From Vibrio sp. VB16 (GTDB lineage Bacteria; Pseudomonadota; Gammaproteobacteria; Enterobacterales; Vibrionaceae), in assembly GCF_015594925.2 (NCBI RefSeq), contig NZ_CP087591.1:1-64000 (forward strand): a DNA stretch of 64,000 nt, written 5' to 3'. Positions 34,672-42,989 of the stretch are shown here, piece after piece. Numbering within the stretch: position 1 is the stretch's first letter; each line of letters opens with the position of its first letter. The notes under the pieces are model-generated. The model saw nothing but the letters and a program-made list of their open reading frames with translations. It made no database searches and was not told the DNA's origin. A program made the translations under genes and the position numbers.

Positions 34672-35988
34672 ATGAACAAAATAACCCATGCTTTAATGAG
34701 CATCCTCTTTAGCCCTGTTTACGAAGACCAAGACATTCTCGTTTGTTATGCCAGTCAAACGGGAACCGCCGCTAATTTGGCTTCTCAATCCGGCGATATT
34801 ATACGCAAGTTAGGAAAAACCGCCGAGGTCCAGTCACTTTCGTCATTACAACCTGCCGATTTCAAACGCTATAAACAGGTATTACTGATTGTAAGTACTT
34901 GTGGAGAGGGCGACATCCCTGATGACGGAATACTATTTTATGAGCAGCTCAAAGAATTTCCGACTCTCGATACCCCCGTTGGTATATTGGCTCTCGGAGA
35001 CAAGAGTTATTCTCACTATTGTTTAGCCGGAAAATTATTTCATAACGAGTTGCTTCGTATGGGGCTAGCAACAAAAGATGACCTAGTCATGGTCAATGGC
35101 GACCCGATGCAAGGTTGGCAGAACTGGCTCTCTCAACAGCTAGAATATGAAATTGACATTAGCCAAACCAAGTCGGTTAACACACCAGTAAAATTGGTCT
35201 TGGCAGAGAAAATCCCCTTACATACCTCAACTTGTGCTAACAACGCAAATCAGGCCTTTCACCTACGTTTCGACATTCAGGGCAACGTTACACAACCGTA
35301 CCTAGTAAACGACCTTGTTGGCATTACCCCACCAGGAAGTGCTAAAGAGCGATTATACTCAATCGCCTCATCCCCTACCCAAAACCCAAATCAGGTTTCT
35401 TTATGCGTAGGGAAGCATCAGTTTGTGTTGGATGGAAAACTTACAAATGGATTATGCTCAGATTTCTTAACCGAACATCTACCTGTAGGGCACGAACTGC
35501 TTGCAACGATTAAGCCCGGTGCAGGAATGTCATTACCCATGAATGATATACCGGCCATCTTGATTGCAACGGGAGCAGGAATCGCACCTATGATGAGCCT
35601 GTTAGAAGAGAGAAGGCAGCAGCTTCATTCAGGAAAGAACTGGTTAGTATTTGGGAATAGGCACGCTGACAGTGATTTCTACTATCAACAGGAAGTAAGA
35701 CAATACGTCGCGGAAGGCGTCATCACGCAACTTGATACCGCATTTTCTCGAGATTCTGAACAGAAAATTTACGTACAGGATAAGTTGAATCAACACAGCT
35801 CACAGTTAGCTGGTTGGTTACTAGATGATGGCGCACAAGTTTACGTTTGTGGTAGACCTGAACTAAAAACCGAGATTTTAGCAGTGATCAAAAACGCACT
35901 CGCTACGCGATATGTCGACGAGCAAGAAGTAGATAATGACTTAAAGGCGATGCTGGAAGATGGTCAAATTACATTCGAGTTGTTTTAA
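34672..35988 (+). CDS. Compact NAD(P)H diflavin reductase (CysJ-like)
   Basis: Starting at ATG 34672 gives 438 residues; an earlier in-frame start would overlap the one-helix gene. The N-terminal flavodoxin domain (about residues 20-160) has the FMN loop YASQTGTAANLA and VSTCGEGDIPDDG. The C-terminal ferredoxin-NADP reductase module has RLYSIASSP for FAD, IATGAGIAPMMSLLEER for NAD(P)H, VCGRPELK, and an aromatic C-terminus (FELF). CysJ is about 600 residues, so the connecting domain is missing or much reduced. It takes hydride from NAD(P)H and hands single electrons onward, here most likely to the adjacent PceC-like protein. Confidence 0.85.
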   Translation: MNKITHALMSILFSPVYEDQDILVCYASQTGTAANLASQSGDIIRKLGKTAEVQSLSSLQPADFKRYKQVLLIVSTCGEGDIPDDGILFYEQLKEFPTLDTPVGILALGDKSYSHYCLAGKLFHNELLRMGLATKDDLVMVNGDPMQGWQNWLSQQLEYEIDISQTKSVNTPVKLVLAEKIPLHTSTCANNANQAFHLRFDIQGNVTQPYLVNDLVGITPPGSAKERLYSIASSPTQNPNQVSLCVGKHQFVLDGKLTNGLCSDFLTEHLPVGHELLATIKPGAGMSLPMNDIPAILIATGAGIAPMMSLLEERRQQLHSGKNWLVFGNRHADSDFYYQQEVRQYVAEGVITQLDTAFSRDSEQKIYVQDKLNQHSSQLAGWLLDDGAQVYVCGRPELKTEILAVIKNALATRYVDEQEVDNDLKAMLEDGQITFELF

Positions 35989-36030
35989 GGGTATTAATAG
36001 GTTGAATAATCGGATCGCATGGTCTAAACA

Positions 36031-36064
36031 AACGCAAGCTAACCTATAAGGGCTTGCTTGCGTT
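36031..36064. terminator. Hairpin between the diflavin reductase and the LuxR-type gene
   Basis: The 9-base arms AACGCAAGC and GCTTGCGTT pair perfectly over a 16-base loop between convergent genes. There is no T-run. A second hairpin (GTGTCATT/AATGACAC, 36113-36140) lies next to it. They probably mark the end of both clusters. Confidence 0.5.
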
Positions 36065-36162
36065 AGATTCATATAATGAGGCCATCACAGTGAAATATCG
36101 AGTCTGGCAACTGTGTCATTTTCAGGCTCAAGAATGACACTATATGCCAGCTTGATATTTGT

Positions 36163-36912
36163 TTATGACACGATGCCTTTTCTGAACAACTCCGCGATTA
36201 AACTTCCTCTATTCGTAGCACCTAATATTCGTCTCATTGATTCAATATGGTATTCAATGCCCGAACCACTGATATGTAAAGCCTCTGACATCTGTTTTGT
36301 AGAAAAACCTTCCACCATTAAACTGGCTATTTGGATGGCATTTTCACAGAATGAACCTCTCACTTTATACAGGTTAAAATCTTTCCCTTCAAAGGTTAGC
36401 CATAATTTATATATCTTGTTTGCAATACCAACGAGTTGTTCCTGATTACGCTTCAAAAACAGTTGGGGATTTTGGTATTGCTCGTTCTTAATTCTAAAAC
36501 ACAGGATGACCTTCCAACGCTGTTCAATATTGTCACAAATGGGTACCAATATAGTAAATGTGCTTTGTTCTTTCGTTTCCAAACCGTAAGGGGATATGTC
36601 AACCGATTGTGCATACACTGAGTTTATGAGTGGAACATTATAAATGATTGGTATGTCACTCATTAATATTCGCTCGACGTTATGGTCATTTTTACTAAGA
36701 AAGCCGGGTGGTGAACACCTAGTACGGTTTGAAGACGTATTATTGCTCGAGTGCATAAGAGTCATATATTTGTACTCTTTCCCATTGAATCCCCCGCCCT
36801 TTCTTTCGTCGCGTTTTGGGCCTCCCCATATATCAAAGTTGCCCAGTGTCTCCTGTTCAAAAAGTTGTTCGGAAATGTTGTCATGCCATTGATTAAATAG
36901 GGGAAGGTTCAT
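36163..36912 (-). CDS. LuxR-type regulator at the end of the reductive dehalogenase cluster
   Basis: This 249-residue protein has a C-terminal LuxR/FixJ helix-turn-helix (about residues 190-245): GSFCENAIQIASLMVEGFSTKQMSEALHIS then GIEYHIESMRRILGATNRGSL. The N-terminal 180 residues do not show receiver, PAS or acyl-homoserine-lactone signatures; they contain SSNRTRCSPPGFLSKNDHNVE and a strand-rich part. Its start overlaps the Sel1 gene by 20 bases, so it is co-transcribed with rdhAB. It may sense a halogenated compound or the state of the pathway. The ligand is unknown. Confidence 0.8.
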   Translation of the reverse strand: MNLPLFNQWHDNISEQLFEQETLGNFDIWGGPKRDERKGGGFNGKEYKYMTLMHSSNNTSSNRTRCSPPGFLSKNDHNVERILMSDIPIIYNVPLINSVYAQSVDISPYGLETKEQSTFTILVPICDNIEQRWKVILCFRIKNEQYQNPQLFLKRNQEQLVGIANKIYKLWLTFEGKDFNLYKVRGSFCENAIQIASLMVEGFSTKQMSEALHISGSGIEYHIESMRRILGATNRGSLIAELFRKGIVS

Positions 36913-37678
36913 GCTCGCAGTACTCCTGAGCCTTTTGTTTCGCTTGCTGTTTTTTTATATCATCAAGAGTACCCAACACGTCCTCTATCAAATTGTCTAG
37001 ATTTGGCATTCCATAGTGTCGGCAATAACAATATAAGCTATAAGCTCGAACAACATCTTTGTCTATACCAAAACCATGCTCTAACATAGACCCCATTATA
37101 AAATGGGCTTGTAACACCTTTTGTTCCATCGCTAAAACTATGTATTTCCGAGCGCTTACGTAGTCGGATGCCGTATCTTGCCCTTGATAATAGAGTTGCC
37201 CCAAACGATATTGCGCGAATCTATCGCCTTTGTTGGCGGCACACTTAAGAAGTGAGATTGCTTTTACGACGTCTTTGTCTATTCCTTTCCCTCGTAGATA
37301 AAGGTCGGCCAGATTTGTTTGCGCCTCTGTTACTTCTTTGTTTGCGAGGCCATTTAGAATGTCAAAAGCCTTGCCAAATTGATCGCTTTGAGAATACAGC
37401 GTCGCCATCGCAAATTGAGCAGGCATAAAGTCACAATCCGAGGCTTTTTTAAACCAATCAAATGCGATAGGTTGGCTTTGAGCAACATGTTCACCTAAAG
37501 AATACATCACGCCCATTTGATACTGCGCTTCAACTAACCCTAAATCAGCGGATTTAGTTAGGTATTTTACTGCCAATTCTGCATTATCATTGTGTTTCAT
37601 TCCCTTGAGAAGATTCGCAGCCTGTAGATAATAGTTCTGCGCGTCGGAAAGCTCTTCGCATGGTTTTTCATGAGTCAT
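36893..37678 (-). CDS. Sel1/TPR-repeat protein in the reductive dehalogenase cluster
   Basis: This 261-residue protein is made of about six Sel1-type helical repeats (such as AVKYLTKSADLGLVEAQYQMGVMYSLGE and AISLLKCAANKGDRFAQYRLGQLYYQG). There is no signal peptide, so it is likely cytosolic. Sel1 proteins are scaffolds for protein complexes. Its place between rdhB and a LuxR-type gene suggests a role in assembling or regulating the dehalogenase before Tat export, or in binding the regulator. This is inference; Sel1 proteins are not standard rdh accessory proteins. Confidence 0.82.
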   Translation of the reverse strand: MTHEKPCEELSDAQNYYLQAANLLKGMKHNDNAELAVKYLTKSADLGLVEAQYQMGVMYSLGEHVAQSQPIAFDWFKKASDCDFMPAQFAMATLYSQSDQFGKAFDILNGLANKEVTEAQTNLADLYLRGKGIDKDVVKAISLLKCAANKGDRFAQYRLGQLYYQGQDTASDYVSARKYIVLAMEQKVLQAHFIMGSMLEHGFGIDKDVVRAYSLYCYCRHYGMPNLDNLIEDVLGTLDDIKKQQAKQKAQEYCEHEPSPI

Positions 37679-37754
37679 GTTAGGTAACCTTTTACTGTGA
37701 TATTTGGCCCTCCTGGCCTATCGAAATATCCTTATTAATTTAACGTTTAATCAA

Positions 37755-38042
37755 TTATTTATAAGAAGCTTTTTCATTTGGTGCTATCTGGGTTCTCCAA
37801 GTAACAGCAAAAATTACTATGGAAATAAAGCCAAACATAACCAGACCCATTGCACCTGACTGAGGCTCTCTCTCTACAAAAGAAGCCCAAGACCAAGCAA
37901 TGCAAAACCACATGCCTATGGCTGAAGCGAGGATACCGAGCTTTGCTATCCAGTTAAGTTTATATAAACGATCAATTTTCTTGTACCCGATAAATGCCGT
38001 TACGGTGAACATACCCAACAGGTACCACATTAATGCCATCAT
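37755..38042 (-). CDS. rdhB: Reductive dehalogenase membrane anchor (RdhB-like)
   Basis: This 95-residue protein has three hydrophobic helices (MMALMWYLLGMFTVTAFIGY, LGILASAIGMWFCIAWSW, GLVMFGFISIVIFAVTW), the size and topology of RdhB proteins that hold RdhA at the outer face of the inner membrane. It lies 15 bases after rdhA. RdhB sequences are poorly conserved, so the call rests on topology and position. Confidence 0.8.
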   Translation of the reverse strand: MMALMWYLLGMFTVTAFIGYKKIDRLYKLNWIAKLGILASAIGMWFCIAWSWASFVEREPQSGAMGLVMFGFISIVIFAVTWRTQIAPNEKASYK

Positions 38043-38057
38043 ATTTTTATGCTCCTA

Positions 38058-39443
38058 TTAAACTTCAATGTCTTTGCCTGTTTTCCAAAAATCAAACACG
38101 GCTTGCTCATCAAATACATTTCCGTATCCAAATAATTCATCCATCACTTTCATAAAGGTATGAATAGGTCCGCCCGTATAAGCGTTAGAAGCATCAATCA
38201 ATCTATGGTGCCAAAAATCCGGTTTATTCCATGGGCAAGCCGTCATGCAAATCGCACAGTCAGTGCCACTATCTACCCAATATTTGTAGCATTTTTTGGC
38301 GTCATTATAGAATTTTTTAACACCTCTTTGATGGTGCCATGAGTACTCTGGGTTTTCGCCATTTTCATAGGTTGGTCCCCACCCCGGTTTGTCATCTAAA
38401 CTGATCGCTTTCGAAGGGCACTTTTCTGCACATAACTTGCATTTCTCACAGAACTCCATAATCCCAAAAGATTTAGGTTTATCATATGCTTCGTCAGGTA
38501 ATTCTAGATCGGTATAGACCTTCGCAATTCGAACTCGAGGGCCAAATCTTGGGGCCATCATATGACCATTTCGTGCGCCTTCGCCTAAACCCGCTTCTAT
38601 GGCATAAGCCACACTATTTCCCAAGTCATTACCCGCGCCAACAGCCTGATAACCTAACCCTCGAATAAATGTCGCTAAGCTCCCGGCGACTGTCGCCATC
38701 TGAGAGTATCCCATACCAACCGCGGCGCCAGACACGTAAGAAGGTGCCGTAGCGATTGCTTGGTAATCTTCCTCAATTAAAACGACTATTACCGTTTTTG
38801 GTACAAACGGAAACTCATCCCAAGAAACCTCTCGCCCTTCTTTCGAATCATAAAGCGGATCCCAATTCCATACTTTATGATTGCGAGTAATTCCGCACCG
38901 TGTTGCCCCTAACAGTCTGGCAGCTGACTTGATACTTTGGCTTGCATCCTCGGCACTTTCAAACTGCCATTGTTGATCCATGAGACCATGTTGCTCCCAA
39001 CCGTAAACGCCAGATTTAATCTGCAACGAAGAAGACCCAGGTGCCAATACATCATCCATCGCCCAACCAGATATCATTAAAGCCAGATCTAGCTGTCGCA
39101 TTCCAGGTTTTGAGTTATCCAGCCCTACGAAGGGATTAAAGCCATGTTGTTGGAAATTCCAGCCATTTTCAAAGTTCTGATTTCTTTCAGGAAATTTGTC
39201 CGCCAACAGAGGAGACTTAATAAACGTCCAAATCGAGTTTTCTTGCGGCATGGGTTTCAATACATCAGGATCGATGGGGACAGGGAAATCGCTATGACTT
39301 ACACCTTCTATTTTATTTGCTGCGTAGGCAGAAGAAACGCCGACCCCCGCAATAGCCGCAGCTCCCAATCCCAATTTAAAAAAATGGCGACGTGAGTTAT
39401 CTTCAACTTCATTTTCGTTTTCTTTTTGGTTTTCATTTGACAT
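38058..39443 (-). CDS. rdhA: Tat-exported reductive dehalogenase (corrinoid, two Fe-S clusters)
   Basis: This 461-residue protein removes halogen from an organohalide by reduction, using a corrinoid. The N-terminus has a Tat signal (NSRRHFFKLGLGAAAIAGVG) ending near AYA. Two ferredoxin-type cluster motifs lie near the C-terminus: CEKCKLCAEKCP (C332, C335, C338, C342), then C385 with CAICMTACPWNKP (C396, C399, C403), the arrangement typical of RdhA. The ACPWNKP ending is a family hallmark. It leads a cluster with rdhB, a Sel1 protein and a LuxR-type regulator, and is divergent from a LysR gene. QueG (epoxyqueuosine reductase) shares the fold but is cytosolic and lacks a Tat signal. The substrate is unknown. 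Confidence 0.9.
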   Translation of the reverse strand: MSNENQKENENEVEDNSRRHFFKLGLGAAAIAGVGVSSAYAANKIEGVSHSDFPVPIDPDVLKPMPQENSIWTFIKSPLLADKFPERNQNFENGWNFQQHGFNPFVGLDNSKPGMRQLDLALMISGWAMDDVLAPGSSSLQIKSGVYGWEQHGLMDQQWQFESAEDASQSIKSAARLLGATRCGITRNHKVWNWDPLYDSKEGREVSWDEFPFVPKTVIVVLIEEDYQAIATAPSYVSGAAVGMGYSQMATVAGSLATFIRGLGYQAVGAGNDLGNSVAYAIEAGLGEGARNGHMMAPRFGPRVRIAKVYTDLELPDEAYDKPKSFGIMEFCEKCKLCAEKCPSKAISLDDKPGWGPTYENGENPEYSWHHQRGVKKFYNDAKKCYKYWVDSGTDCAICMTACPWNKPDFWHHRLIDASNAYTGGPIHTFMKVMDELFGYGNVFDEQAVFDFWKTGKDIEV

Positions 39444-39594
39444 AATAAAATCTCGTTTATGAACGATGTCTAAAAAGCATGTAATATACGAGAGATTTAT
39501 AGCTTATGTTTATTTGTTAATAAAATCAGCAACTGCGGGCTTTTCCGACAAAAACAATTAGAATGAGAATTCTTTCCAATAAGGACCGATTTAG
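39444..39594. promoter_or_regulatory. Divergent promoter region of rdhA and the LysR-type gene
   Basis: These 151 bases are AT-rich and hold a small dyad TTTATT/AATAAA (39509-39524) of the loose T-N11-A kind that LysR proteins bind. The motif is weak in such AT-rich DNA, so the exact operator is not assigned. Confidence 0.4.
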
Positions 39595-40485
39595 GTGAAG
39601 GACTTTAATTACAATCAACTCGTTTCTTTTGTACAAGTCGCCCAAGATCTAAATATTTCTACGGCAGCGAAACATTTAAATAAAAACCGTGCAACAATTG
39701 CGGAACATATTGAATCCTTCGAATTTGAGCTAGGTCACAAATTATTTAATAGAAGTTCTAGGCAAATAGAACTCACTCCATTAGGGAACAGAATACTCAA
39801 GCCTTCAACTCTATTGACAGCACAGATTTTTACGTGGCAAAACACCATCAAGACGGTCTGTCCAGATGCTTCAAAGGTCACATTGAGAATGGCTTACGAT
39901 GCCGTTGTGCCAAAAAAGATGATAAAAAATTTGATTCGATATGCACATTCAAAAGAAATGGAGATCGAGTTCATAAAAATTGGTTCTAACGTGTCAGTAG
40001 AACTTCTCGATAAAAACATTGTCGACCTTATAATAGCGCCGTCAGATGATAATGAAGAGAAACTAAGCACGAACGAATGGCGCATCCTTGGCTTTATGCC
40101 CTATCGATTTTATGCCCACAAAGATTTTTTTGATTCACAATATGTGATGTTAAGCGAGCTCGTGCACCACACTCAAATATTGCCGCAGGCTTATCTGAAT
40201 AAAACAAAGGATCAGAAATTCATATTCACGCCAAATAATAAAATAATTAATGATTTGGAGTTATTGGAATGTGCATTATCTGAAAAAATGGGATGGGCAT
40301 TTTTGCCTACGCATATAGGTGCAGAAAAATGGGAAAATATTGTTGAGTTTGAGTCAAACTTAGGTCGCGAAGGTTTCGTCACCCCAATTCTTGCACGATG
40401 GCGTGCTGGAGAAGAGGTATTAATAACGCCGATACTAGACTATTTTGAAGAAAATAATTCATTTCAATGCACGCTATGTAAATAA
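39595..40485 (+). CDS. LysR-family transcription regulator next to rdhA
   Basis: This 296-residue protein has the LysR N-terminal winged helix (NYNQLVSFVQVAQDLNISTAAKHLNKNRATIAEHIESFE, with KLFNRSSRQIELTPLG) and a periplasmic-binding-like effector domain (about residues 90-290). GTG is the start, with AAGGA 9 bases upstream. Being divergent from rdhA it probably controls the dehalogenase operon in response to the halogenated substrate, as LysR proteins commonly do for the operon they face. Known rdh regulators are mostly of Crp or MarR type, so a LysR here is less usual. Confidence 0.88.
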   Translation: MKDFNYNQLVSFVQVAQDLNISTAAKHLNKNRATIAEHIESFEFELGHKLFNRSSRQIELTPLGNRILKPSTLLTAQIFTWQNTIKTVCPDASKVTLRMAYDAVVPKKMIKNLIRYAHSKEMEIEFIKIGSNVSVELLDKNIVDLIIAPSDDNEEKLSTNEWRILGFMPYRFYAHKDFFDSQYVMLSELVHHTQILPQAYLNKTKDQKFIFTPNNKIINDLELLECALSEKMGWAFLPTHIGAEKWENIVEFESNLGREGFVTPILARWRAGEEVLITPILDYFEENNSFQCTLCK

Positions 40486-40495
40486 TTAACATCGC

Positions 40496-40538
40496 TTCAA
40501 TGTTGATGTGTTACTTATAGAAACACATCAACATTGAA
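40496..40538 (+). terminator. 17-bp perfect hairpin after the LysR gene
   Basis: The arms TTCAATGTTGATGTGTT and AACACATCAACATTGAA are exact complements over a 9-base loop, just after the LysR stop. Only a short T-rich tail follows (CGTTTATT). It is probably a terminator. The remaining bases up to 40723 are very AT-rich and empty. Confidence 0.65.
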
Positions 40539-40723
40539 CGTTTATTAGCACAATAAAATAAAACGAAAACCTTAGATTTATAGCACTTATAAAAGACAGG
40601 TTTACATAATCTAAATTTTAAAGTCTTAATATCTACCTATATCAATAAATATCATAACGATGTATTAGTTCATATAGTCTAGATCATCCTCACTATTCAA
40701 ACTAATCAGCACAAATTATTTTA

Positions 40724-41323
40724 TCATTCAACTGGACAAAACTCGAACCCATCAGAAAGAACCATTATGCAATCCATTCCGCCTGAATGCGCAGCTTTTT
40801 TACCCAAGGCCGTATCTTCAAACACCACGCAAGATCTTGGTTCGACACCCATATTTTCTGCGGCTTTAATAAATGTGTCTGGGCATGGTTTAAAATTTGT
40901 CACATCCGATGCCGTCACTATGGCATCAAAATATGACAACAGATCTCTTTCTTCCAAGAGCTTCATTGCATTTGCTCTTTGACTACCAGTACCAAGCGCG
41001 AGTTTCTTGTTACCGTAAACCTTTTTGAGTACATCAAAGGTATGCTTTATAACATCACCTTGCTCTGCCATTTGCGAAAAAGTAACCATTTTGAACTCGG
41101 ACACCGCTGCAAAATCTAGTTCTATACCATATTTTAGGCTGACTTCTTCTGCTATTGCAGGGCTCGGCTTACCACCTAACCCGTGGATCCAGTCTCTGTC
41201 ATACGTGAAATTAAACTGCTTTGCTGTCGTTTCCCACGCATCAAGGTGTGCGGGCATGGTATCTATCAGCGTACCATCCATATCAAATATCACACCTTCA
41301 TATTTGGAAAGATCAATATTCAT
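40724..41323 (-). CDS. HAD-family phosphatase, YqaB-like
   Basis: This 199-residue soluble HAD enzyme has motif I FDMDGTLIDTMPAH, motif II LALGTGSQRANA, the motif III lysine in NFKPCPDTFIKAAENMGV, and motif IV VVFEDTALGKKAA. It closely follows E. coli YqaB, a fructose-1-phosphate and 6-phosphogluconate phosphatase, in length and order. It removes phosphate from sugar phosphates in the cytosol. It is divergent from arfB and appears to be a single gene. Confidence 0.87.
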   Translation of the reverse strand: MNIDLSKYEGVIFDMDGTLIDTMPAHLDAWETTAKQFNFTYDRDWIHGLGGKPSPAIAEEVSLKYGIELDFAAVSEFKMVTFSQMAEQGDVIKHTFDVLKKVYGNKKLALGTGSQRANAMKLLEERDLLSYFDAIVTASDVTNFKPCPDTFIKAAENMGVEPRSCVVFEDTALGKKAAHSGGMDCIMVLSDGFEFCPVE

Positions 41324-41409
41324 TCTATTTTTCCTGTAAAATTAGTCGAGACATCATGACTCTACCATATATACACCAACAGATAATCTACTAATTTTAC
41401 GGATAAATA

Positions 41410-41829
41410 ATGTTAAAAATATCAAACAGTGTTGAAATTTCCGACTGGGAAATTCAACTTACCGCGATACGATCTCAAGGGGCTGGAGGACAGAATGTTA
41501 ACAAAGTTGCAAGTGCTATACACCTGCGATTTGATGTAAAACACTCTACGCTACCGGATTTCTATAAACAGCGTTTATTGAACATGAGCGATAGCAGAAT
41601 AACCAAAGATGGCGTAATAATCATCAAAGCTCAACAATTTAGAACACAGGAAAAGAATAGAGAGGATGCACTTAAAAGACTTCAAGAATTAATTGTTTCC
41701 GTGTCCTACGTTGAAAAAGCCCGCAGAGCGACACGCCCTACACGTTCTTCTAAACGAAAACGTGTAGACACTAAAGTACTGAAAGGAAAAACAAAAGCAC
41801 TTAGAGGAAAGCCAAATGCTCATGATTAG
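41410..41829 (+). CDS. arfB: Alternative ribosome-rescue factor ArfB
   Basis: This 139-residue peptidyl-tRNA hydrolase frees ribosomes stalled on mRNA without a stop codon. The catalytic GGQ is at residues 26-28 within SQGAGGQNVNKVASAIHL, and the basic tail (KARRATRPTRSSKRKRVD, then KALRGKPNAHD) is the part that enters the empty mRNA channel. Length matches E. coli ArfB (YaeJ). It ends 1 base before the convergent rlmF stop codon. Confidence 0.95.
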   Translation: MLKISNSVEISDWEIQLTAIRSQGAGGQNVNKVASAIHLRFDVKHSTLPDFYKQRLLNMSDSRITKDGVIIIKAQQFRTQEKNREDALKRLQELIVSVSYVEKARRATRPTRSSKRKRVDTKVLKGKTKALRGKPNAHD

Positions 41830-41830
41830 A

Positions 41831-42871
41831 TTAGTTTTTAAGTTTAAGCCACTGTTGTCGTTGTTGTGGGCTTTTAAAGGTCCACGCAACAATACGACTC
41901 ACTTTTTGACCCTGACTCATTTCTAATATCTGCACTTCACACGCCTTTACCTTTTCCAAATTCTTTTTCATCCATCTTACATTGTCTTTCTTCGAGATGA
42001 GTGTAGAAAACCAAAGCACCTGGTCGGCAAATTGTTGACTCTCTAGTACCATGTTTTTTACAAACTCAGCTTCGCCACCTTGACACCACAATTCTGCTTT
42101 TTGTCCACCAAAATTGAGCAAAGGTTGGTTTCCCTTATTCAATGGTTGGGAAGGTTGGCCTCGTTTTATTCGATTTGTTGCGAGGTTTTTGATCTTGCGT
42201 TCGCTGCCCTGCTGCGCTTCCGACAATGACTTATGAAATGGTGGATTACAGGTCGTTATATCGTAATATTCACCCGGTTGGATGATATTCTGAAAAAAAT
42301 TCTGGTTGTTAATCTGGAGCCTGCAATCGACCTTACCTCTCAAAACTAGGTTGTTGGAAACGATATTTTGCACCGATTCTACCGACATCGGATCAACATC
42401 ACAGGCGACGACATGCCAATCATACTCACTAACACCAATAATTGGGTAGATACAATTTGCACCAACGCCAATATCCAATGCGTTAACTAGGTGATGCTTT
42501 AAACCTTTTGTTTCACTTGATAGCAGTGCAGCAACCCGATGGATATAATCTGCACGACCCGGTATTGGCGGACAAAGATACCCCTTAGGGATATCCCATT
42601 GCTCAATATTGTAATAGCAACAAAGGAGCGCACGATTAAGAAGCTTTACTGCTTCTGGATCAGAAAAATCGATACTGTCTTCGCCCTTGGGATTCTTCGT
42701 AAGAACCGTTTTAAGCAGGGGCAGAGAATCCACAAGCTTCTTAAAATCGTAACGCCCTTGATGCTTATTTCTGTAATGGAGTCCTATCGGCCCACTAACG
42801 GTTTTAATCAGAGTGCTAGCGTTTATATCGACCTGTTTTTTAATCTGTAACGATTTTTTGGCTTTGTTCAT
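41831..42871 (-). CDS. rlmF: 23S rRNA (adenine-1618-N6)-methyltransferase
   Basis: This SAM-dependent enzyme methylates A1618 of 23S rRNA. It shows LHYRNKHQGRYDF near the N-terminus, the SAM region NALDIGVGANCIYPIIG and the N6-adenine catalytic motif TCNPPFHKS (about residue 207). ATG 42871 (346 residues) is chosen because it fits the family N-terminus (MNKAKKSLQ); the frame extends 15 codons upstream to a TTG. It is a single gene convergent with arfB. Confidence 0.93.
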   Translation of the reverse strand: MNKAKKSLQIKKQVDINASTLIKTVSGPIGLHYRNKHQGRYDFKKLVDSLPLLKTVLTKNPKGEDSIDFSDPEAVKLLNRALLCCYYNIEQWDIPKGYLCPPIPGRADYIHRVAALLSSETKGLKHHLVNALDIGVGANCIYPIIGVSEYDWHVVACDVDPMSVESVQNIVSNNLVLRGKVDCRLQINNQNFFQNIIQPGEYYDITTCNPPFHKSLSEAQQGSERKIKNLATNRIKRGQPSQPLNKGNQPLLNFGGQKAELWCQGGEAEFVKNMVLESQQFADQVLWFSTLISKKDNVRWMKKNLEKVKACEVQILEMSQGQKVSRIVAWTFKSPQQRQQWLKLKN

Positions 42872-42989
42872 ATTGAGACTACTAAGTGTAAATTCAACGT
42901 GGAGAATAATGAGCAACGCGGTCTGTTGTCAACTTAATCGCCTTTATCCAACACATTTCTATTGGCCTAAGTACCGTACATTTGCTTAC

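Noticed and set aside
38058..39443. The RdhA protein as epoxyqueuosine reductase (QueG)
   Set aside because: QueG is cytosolic without a Tat signal and has no RdhB-like partner; here both a Tat signal and an anchor gene are present.
39552..39570. A Fur box upstream of the LysR gene
   Set aside because: The GAATGAGAATTC stretch matches the 19-base Fur consensus at too few positions to call.
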